A stretch of 64,000 bases of DNA from Anastrepha obliqua (Eukaryota; Arthropoda; Insecta; Diptera; Tephritidae). Positions 57,106 to 64,000 of this stretch are shown one piece after another; within the stretch, counting starts at the first letter, position 1, and every line of letters begins with the position of its first letter. A program made the position numbers and the translations under genes. The DNA is taken from assembly GCF_027943255.1 (NCBI RefSeq), contig NC_072893.1:62156001-62220000 (forward strand), written 5' to 3'. Below the pieces are notes generated by a model. The model made no database searches. It was not told the origin of the DNA and worked only from the letters and a program-made list of their open reading frames with translations.

Positions 57106-60100
57106 TTCCCGTTGGGTGGCTAACCTCAAAACCTATGTAGAACGTATGCGGCGGTTGTTCTTTATATTTCATACCCAATAATGAAAACACAGTAACACAA
57201 TAATGGACATGGATATAAAGATCTGGTAGAAAATGTAACTGCCCGTTGAGAGTTTGATGCGCACAGGTGCTGTCCTTTATTTGAGGCAGCTGGCCGTTAC
57301 TTTCGGAACCTTTCAGCCTGTCGGTTCTTTTGTTACTCTAAAGTATGTATAGGGGCATCTATAAAACATTATTAGAGTATGGTTAGGCTCGATATGCTAA
57401 GGCTTATGAAAATTAATTTTAAGTTCTTGCTATAAGTGCGCGCGACCTCGAGTGAAATTGAAAGTTTAAAGCTCGTTCAACATTTCAAGGAGAAATGATG
57501 AAGACCCTGAAGCAACTTTCGTTGTCATTTTGCTTTAGGTCAAGTGATTTTTTATATACTATATTAATTTTTGTAAAGAAAAATTTAAATAATTTTTTGT
57601 ATAAAGTCTAAGTATTAATATACTGTATGAAATGTTTTATATTTATTTCTATTGTTATCCCTTGAGTTTTTCTTTTAGCGGATTTTTGGCGCTGCTGGAC
57701 GTATGTAACCCCTTAAGCTCGCTTTGGAGCACCCATACTCTCGATTGCTGTTTTGTTTCCATCTCTAATGGCTGGATCTAAGATTCGTTACCTATTAAGC
57801 TGCTTCGAATCATAGCGGCTGAATTTCTTCAACATAATAGATCGTAGGTAAAAAAGGCTTAATATAAACTATTGTACTTGTTCTTCGAAAACAAAAAAAA
57901 AAAACAAATTTTTTCGATATTAAAATTCTAATACTTTAAACATACTTCTAATAAGATCTTACAACTTTTTTCATCTATAGAAAGAAGAAATCAGCTGGAA
58001 CAGAAAAAATCTAAATGCCGCTCATTTAAGCGCTACAGCTTACAACTAAAGAAAAAAATTGTGTTGTTAAAGTTCCATCTGAGGAAAAATAGATCGTGTC
58101 AACTAACTGGAATTTAAATACCAGCGGATTTGCTTTGTTGACTAATTTCACTATAGATGAAGTGCGCAAGTTAATAGTATACACTCACTGTATCCATGAT
58201 AACGTATCACGTTCCATAGGAATTAAGTATTTATCAGAAATAACTATGAGGCGATAAATTAATCCTTGATGGCTGGATCTACAATGTACACTTTTGATAC
58301 GAATAAAAATCTATTTTTATTAATTCATTAAAGGTACATATTTAATTCGAATACGCCAAACACCAGCGAGCGCCAATTTCTTAGCGAGAAGCCTCTGATA
58401 ATGCTGCACCTCTCGCTTCTGAAAACAAACCGGTATAGCCATAGTTTTCGGTTACTTTAGAATGATTTCTTTGCTTCGAAGTCGTGGGAAATGTGCAATA
58501 AAATTGAGAATGGGATACCCTGGATGAGTAAAGGCAGCCATTTGAATAGTGCTATATTCCACATTTAATCGGATCAGACTTACTATTTCTGATAAAGTAA
58601 GGAGTGCATTGAGGAGTGTTTTTTGTGACATTTTTGAGAAGATATCAACCGATAGTCCATCCTCTAAATTAAGAGCAACATTTAGGGGTAAATGCCCTAA
58701 ATTCATAATTAGGGCACAATATGCACTGTAACAGTTATCGCAAAAGCGATCTCAGATTCAGCTTCCGTACAAAAATTACCCTTAAAAAGAATGAATCGCA
58801 AATTCACAGCGGGTTTGGTACGTTTATTTGATGGTTAAGCTGCGAAGAGGCAAAGGAGTTTCTTCCTTTTCCTTCCTTTTTTAAATTGCCACATTTTTTT
58901 ATTCAAGTGATAAAAACTTATCATTTTGAAAGTATAACCATTTTTATTCTACCACCAACGCCTATAATTTGAAAAGCAAATCACCCGCTTGTGGCTAACA
59001 AAGACCAAATGACGCTGTCGTTTCTGAAATTTTATGAATAAAAACAACAATGCACTGAGAAGCTCAAATTTTTTATGCTCGAACAACCGCATCTACATGC
59101 ATAGTTTCCATGCGCTTGTGTATGTGTGTGTGTGAGTACGTGCGTGCACGTTATTATTTGCAAACTTTAGCAATTATGAATTATAAAGTGCTAATGTCAG
59201 TTGTTGTATAATGACTAAGTGTTGTCAACACGAGCGGTGTTAAACAAGGGGTATTAAAGCAGCAACAAATAATATGGTTTCAGGGGGAATAGCCGCACCC
59301 ATTACTGTGCTTATGTGCTGTTGAGGCTGCGTGTGTGTGTGTGGCCATAATACATAGAAGCACGCAAATGACAGCAATGCGCTCACACGACGACGATTCA
59401 CTAATAAAAACTAATAAAAACTAATGACAACAGCAAATGGGGTATAGCGAGGCCGAATGGGACTATCTGAGGTCAAAATACAACAGTAAAGGCTTAGCAA
59501 AACAATAGTTGGCCGGTATGCAAAGCACGTTGTTCCCTACAAACAACAGCAGGCACTTGGAAAAAAGGGTATTAGTGGGGGCTAACACATACAACAGGCG
59601 ACCTAAACGCGCAGGAGGTGACTGTTGGGATTGGCAAACACACAATGAGATTAACAACAGCAACAACAAAATGCGTTGTAAGCAAGCGTTAAATGGACTT
59701 GTGGCATGCCACAAAAATGCAACGCTGAACACTGTGATTATAAATGAAGCGAACAAAAAATTGCTTTTACAACAACTGAGTGTGTGTGCGTGTGTGCGGG
59801 GTCCCTTTGGGATGAGTTGTAAATAAACAAAATATAGAACAAAATAAAATAAAATAAAACAAATATCACTAAGTGCTGCGCTGCAAAACAAAGCCAAGCG
59901 ATATTAAAGCAAATATGTGATAATAGTTTTTGTTCGGTGTCAAGCGGAAGCTCACAAGTTGGCCTCTGCAAATAAGCACAGATAAATGTTATTATAAGGT
60001 AATAAATAATGAAGTTTTTCAGGTGCAAAATTAAATTTACGCTGACAAAAGCTTAAAAATTTAATTAGCGAGGTAGCATTTTTTCAGTTTTTTTCAAAGT

Positions 60101-60471
60101 TGCCGTACTTTGCCAAGACTAAACTCTGTTGAGAGCGAGATTCTTCCACCATATTTTATACAGATAGTTTTTTATTCAATTTACAGAAGGTTCTGATACA
60201 TATGAGATATATGTGTCGATTTATATGGAAGTATCTCGAGAAAATTCAGTGAATCATGATTCTTATTTAATAAATACCTAGGACTTTTTAATGATGTTTG
60301 ATCGGCCACCAAGCTTTTTTGGCAGCTACTAATTTTAAAATTAATTAAAACACTTTTATTTTCATACAATTTTATAATTTATTTTACGATTTAAAATTCA
60401 CGCGATCGTGTGTTTCTTTATGTTTGTTGTTCTTTTCAAATTGCTAAGGTTCACCGGTCCCAGCAGATAGA
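57106..60471. other. Long non-coding stretch, probably host intron
   Basis: No recognised transposon for more than 3 kb. (TG)n tracts lie at 59117-59134 and 59329-59344, and TAAAATAAAATAAAA at 59842-59860. Open frames have no domains. Confidence 0.4.
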
Positions 60472-60741
60472 AAAAATATCGGCCAAATAGCCGCTGCGGC
60501 CTCGGCGGCACACCTCCATCCAATGGTCCAAATTTTCGATAACGCTGAGGCATAATTGAGGTTCTATGCCGTTAATGTGCCAATTATTTCTCTCTTTACC
60601 TTTACCCCTTGAATTGTTGCTGGCTTATCGACGTACACCTTTTCTTTCAAATAACCCCAAAGAAAGAAGTCCAACGGTGTCGTTGACGTTTAGGTGTGGT
60701 TCACATTCAACATCGGCCCTTCAAATTTAACCACCCTTTAT
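60472..60741 (-). mobile_element. DD41D-type mariner fragment, sister of 12393-13286
   Basis: The right end TTCAAATTTAACCACCCTT and subterminal CATTCAACATCGGCCCTT match the element at 12393-13286. The left end is missing. The minus strand reads PLDFFLWGYLKEKVYVDKPA, which has the third-Asp block (PLD) that the 12-kb copy lost. A decayed tail follows (IEPQLCLSVIENLDHWMEVC-like). Only the end of the transposase is present. Confidence 0.8.
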
Positions 60742-61198
60742 AATCTTGAGAATATACTGTGAAATATTCATGCGGAAATACCAAATATTATAGCTCCTAC
60801 AACCCATTAACTAGGTAGAGAGCGGCCTGCGCGCTTCTATACCTCAAACTTTAAACTCGTTTTTCTCGAAACTACTGTTTCCGGCACGGTCTGCATGATA
60901 ACTCGTACAGTTTTTAATATTTTTTAATGCAGTTTATTCGAAAGTGTTTTCTCTACAGATTTAATTTTTGATATTTTTATTAAAAAATTTATAAACCTAA
61001 TTAAAGTGTGACATTTATGACGAAAAACGCGTACTTTTTTTTTAAATGTAAATTGTAAAATTTTTCGAAATTCAAAAATCGGGCTCGACAGGCTATAACT
61101 ACAACTTTATTTAACAAGAGTAGTTTTACGTTTTACAGATCCATCAACATTTCAACAGAAATGATGCAGACCGCAGAGCACCTTTCGGTTCATTGAAA

Positions 61199-61871
61199 AG
61201 AGTGATTTTTTAAGAGCTATAGGAAAGTTTTTCAAAAAAACACACGTAAAATTCAGAAAATGCAAGAAATTTATATTTAAATCGATAGCGCAGTCCATAT
61301 AATTTAATGTTTGAAGATTATTCAATGCAAATGTTCACCGCGACTGCCCTCCAAATGGTCCATCCGCTTAGTCCAATTTTGGCATACTCTTTCCAATGTT
61401 TCGGCCTGTATCTCACATAGAAATGCTTTAATGTTGTCTTCCAATGCGTAAATTGAAGTAGGTTTGTCTGAATAGACATGAGCTTTAACATAGCCCCACA
61501 AAAAATAGTCTAAAGGCGTTATATTGCACGATCTGGGTGGCCAATTGACAGGTCCCGAACGTGAAATAAAATGTTCACCGAACTCGTCTCTCAACAAGTC
61601 CATTGTTTCGCGTACTGTGTGGCATGTGGCACACATTGATCCAAAACTGAGCTTCGTCGCTGAACACAATTTTTCGACTTTAAACTTTCTTAACAGAGCA
61701 CGCATTTTTATAATAAAATTCAATGATTTGCAAGCATTGTTCGTTTGTAAGACGATTCATGGTTAAATTATAGACCAAACTGAAAATGTTTGACAGTGAA
61801 ACAAAACACGAAACGTGCGTCAGCTGTTTAAACCAACTGTTTAAAAAGATAATAGCTAGAAAATCACCCTT
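61199..61871 (-). mobile_element. rosa-like DD41D mariner, internally deleted
   Basis: A 673-bp sister of 4796-6067 with the same ends (AGTGATTTTTTAAGAGCTAT; CTAGAAAATCACCCTT inverse) and TA at 61872-61873. The transposase starts at ATG 61758-61760, the position that is ACG in the longer copy, reads MNRLTNEQCLQIIEFYYK and NACSVKK, and is then deleted. A short piece around the first Asp (KIVFSDEAQFW) remains in another frame. A second deletion joins to CATCHTVRETMDLLRDEFGE, losing the second Asp. The rest is open through SCNITPLDYFLWG to the TGA at 61322-61324. In SCN the Asp just before ITPLD is Asn, but the third catalytic Asp (PLD) is kept. Confidence 0.9.
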
Positions 61872-61987
61872 TACCTTGGGTCACGTGATTGTTTTTATAA
61901 AGTTTAAGTTAAGTACTAATATAGGGTGGGCCATGTAAAATTTGCTTTTTGAACCGGCTATAAAAGAAAAAACTAATCAATATTTTT

Positions 61988-62795
61988 CTGGGTTGGGCGT
62001 TTACAACATTTTTTGAATTGTTTACACTTACATTGTAAACAATTGTAAATAATGTAAACAATTGTAAACAATTGTAAATAATGTAAGCAATTGTAAACGT
62101 TTACCAGCATATGTCTAGAACTATATACGAACGACGTATTGAGCAAGCGCTTAATGTCTACTCTCTAGCAGCTTATTATTTGTATCCATATCATGACCGA
62201 AACAAGTTAGATCCTGATAAAACTGCAAAAGCAACGGATTTCCTTTTTAATACTATGAGTGGAGAAGCTTTGCAGCAACTTGACCTATTTCTGAACAGAA
62301 GATCCTACTTCGGCGTATTACAGTCAAAAAACTTGAGCGAAGATGCCTGTTTATATTGGAGAATGGCATCGATAAAATATCCACATCTGGCAGAAACAGC
62401 TTTGAAATTAATCAATATACCCACCTCTTCAGCGCAAATTGAACGCTTATTTTCGAAATGGAATTTTATTCATTCAGATTTGAGGAACAGACTCTCGTTT
62501 GCAAGGTCCAAAAAGCTACTTTTTATTTATTATCAAATGAAAATTGACCAAATCAATGAAGAATCGGACAGTGAAAATTAATAAAAATATTAAAATACTA
62601 GATATTAAAGCGTGTTTTTTTATTATTTTTATTACAAGCTTGGAAAACTGTTTGAAAAATATATTAGTAAAAATGCTTAATTAGTAGTAGATTATTTCTG
62701 ACTCATAAAAAAAACAATTAGCTTGTAAACAATTACATTGTTTACATGTAAACAATTGCTGTAAACAATGTAAACAGTTTACAGGCCCAACCCTG
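61988..62795 (+). mobile_element. Short hAT element with exact 8-bp target duplication
   Basis: Flanked by ATATTTTT on both sides (61980-61987 and 62796-62803), the 8-bp duplication expected of hAT transposition. Ends are CTGGGTTGGGCGTTTAC and the inverse GTAAACAGTTTACAGGCCCAACCCTG region, i.e. CAGGGTTGGGCCTGTAAAC. Next to each end lie several copies of TGTAAACAATTGTAAA and shorter GTAAACAAT pieces (62023-62107 and 62725-62785), probably transposase-binding subterminal repeats. It encodes only a C-terminal transposase fragment and is non-autonomous. It sits in the 3' non-coding part of the mariner 61922-63615. Confidence 0.93.
62111..62581 (+). CDS. hAT transposase C-terminal fragment (dimerisation domain)
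   Basis: An uninterrupted 156-codon frame from ATG 62111 to TAA 62579-62581. The last two thirds match the hAT C-terminal dimerisation region: YWRMASIKYPHLAETALKL, then NIPTSSAQIERLFSKWNFI and SDLRNRLSFARSKKLLFI. The P-x-S-S-x-x-x-E-R-x-F-S core is textbook for this fold. The N-terminal BED zinc finger and the catalytic RNase H-like core are not encoded. Unlike the mariner frames nearby this one has no internal stop, so the element is relatively young. Without a catalytic domain it cannot transpose itself. Whether it is expressed is unknown. Confidence 0.85.
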   Translation: MSRTIYERRIEQALNVYSLAAYYLYPYHDRNKLDPDKTAKATDFLFNTMSGEALQQLDLFLNRRSYFGVLQSKNLSEDACLYWRMASIKYPHLAETALKLINIPTSSAQIERLFSKWNFIHSDLRNRLSFARSKKLLFIYYQMKIDQINEESDSEN

Positions 62796-63617
62796 ATATT
62801 TTTTCAAACTTTTTTTTTTAATTTGATCATTGAACATTGTCATTTATGAATGAAAAATAATATCGTTCAAATGACTGCCACGACTGGCTTTACAGTAGGC
62901 CATTCGATCAACCCAATTTTTAAACACATTTTCGATTGTTTGGGCTCCAATTTTATGAATGGCAACTTCGATTTCGTGTTTTAAAGCATCAATCGTCTCT
63001 GGATGGTTCGCATAGCATTTGTCCTTAACGGCTCCCCACAAAAAATAGTCCAACGAGCTTAAATCACAGCTCCGAGGCGGCCAATTGATATCGGAATTCA
63101 AAAACGGTAGCCAAGAGTTCGAGTGTAACTTTGGCAGTGTGACAAGTTGCATCGTCCTGTTGAAACCAAATGTCGTCCATGTCATCCTCTTCAATTTTTG
63201 GAAACAACTCGTTGAGCATGTCATGGTAACGCTCGCCATTTACTGTAACCGCGGCTCCTCGCTGATTTTCGAAAAAAAAATGGCCCGATGTTAGCGACAG
63301 AACAAAAACCGCACCAAACAGTGACTCGTTGTGGATGCATTTGCTTCTGTACAGTAACGTATGGGTTTCTGAGCCCCAAATCCGACAAATTTGTTTATTG
63401 AGGTAGCCACCGATGTGAAAACCAGAAAAGAAGAAGAAACTCACCACTTTGGAAATAGGTTTTCAATATTTCCCAATTTTGTTCAAGCGTATAGCGTCCA
63501 ATTTCCTAAATGTCAAACCTTTAAGTAAATTATGAATACATTTGACATGTCATTTGTGTTACCATTCTCAAAAAAATAGGTGGTTCAAAAAGCAAACGCT
63601 ATATGGCCCACACTGTA

Positions 63618-64000
63618 GTAACCATTTCGAATGAAAAAAATTTCATTTTTTCCTCAGAACGCACATGATTAAATAAAACTAACTTCATTAAAAAAATTAT
63701 TATATTATAATTTTACATCGATAACGGACTTAACTTGAAACAGAACTTATGGCAGGACTAAGTAGATATAGTCGTAAGTACACTTTTTATTATTTATTCC
63801 ATTATCGCTTCCGCTCGTTTCCGGATGCTCGAATTATTTACATGTGCAAGTATTGTACTTAGCAGAAATATTATATTTACTGCTTAGTGATTTTGCGCAA
63901 ATATGCTGGATACACGCAAAATATTTGTTATTATGCAAGTGCATAAATTTGTATTAATCTCAAATAATAATAAAAGTATTTATATAGTCCAAAGCTACTG
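63618..64000. other. AT-rich DNA at the window end
   Basis: No recognised feature. Confidence 0.5.

Larger units (their letters stand above)
61922..63615 (-). mobile_element. DD41D-type mariner carrying a hAT insertion
   Basis: TA duplications at 61920-61921 and 63616-63617 and related ends (TAGGGTGGGCCATGTAAAAT; the inverse of ATATGGCCCACACTG, then subterminal TTTGCTTTTTGAACC in both). Without the 816 bp of hAT plus duplication it is about 880 bp. The minus-strand transposase reads IGRYTLEQNWEILKTYFQ near 63490, an internal deletion, GGYLNKQICRIWG, VTVWCGF and AAVTVNGERYHDMLNELF, then WFQQDDATCHTAKVTLELL with the second Asp. A frameshift precedes INWPPRSCDLSSLDYFLWG with the third Asp, and SRGSHLNDIIFHS ends it at 62844. 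The first catalytic block is deleted. Confidence 0.92.

Noticed and set aside
59463..60028. Minus-strand frames of 96 and 144 codons with hydrophobic runs
   Set aside because: Derived from AAATA and CAACA-type simple sequence; no domain and no gene context.

Overview
The window is AT-rich, intron-dense eukaryotic DNA from a higher dipteran, most likely a tephritid fruit fly. Three things point there: one typical fly exon with GT/AG splice signals, several DD41D mariner copies of the type I know as the rosa group of tephritids, and a tRNA-derived SINE in about ten copies. The genus cannot be fixed from the sequence alone. There are no operons, CRISPR arrays or bacterial features.

Only one piece of host coding sequence is convincing: a 170-bp minus-strand exon at 54278-54447 that encodes the start of the first Ig domain of a Dpr (defective proboscis extension response) cell-surface protein, closest in my memory to Dpr8. 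Because no other dpr exon is visible, nearly all of the remaining window is probably intron (or flank) of this neuronal recognition gene.

The rest is layered transposon debris. Left third (1-22 kb): a dead RTE-like LINE (1.2-2.6 kb), two DD41D mariners (4.1-6.1 kb), a back-to-back SINE pair (8.3-8.8 kb), a LINE fragment (10 kb), mariners at 10.8, 12.4, 13.4 and 19.9 kb, and short hairpin MITEs. Middle (22-45 kb): a DD37D maT-like element (24.2 kb), a deleted mariner (26.1 kb), an unclassified element with perfect 19-bp terminal inverted repeats (26.9-28.1 kb), mariners at 31 and 34 kb, a piggyBac pseudogene split by a LINE and a mariner (35.6-39.8 kb), three more Tc1/mariner relics (41.5-43.2 kb) and a flawless ~720-bp hexanucleotide array (44.5-45.2 kb). 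Right third (45-64 kb): LINE and mariner relics, the dpr exon, and a cluster at 60.5-63.6 kb of three DD41D mariners, one of which carries a short hAT element with an exact 8-bp target duplication.

No transposase or reverse transcriptase in the window looks intact. The lesions (deleted catalytic Asp, frameshifts, stops, lost start codons) differ between copies, so the elements decayed independently after insertion. Nested insertions, TA or 8-bp duplications and one paralogous empty site allow a partial order of insertion to be read. I found no evidence of a new functional system; the most useful finds are the dpr exon, the hAT-in-mariner nest, the shattered piggyBac, the SINE family and the unclassified 1.24-kb inverted-repeat element.
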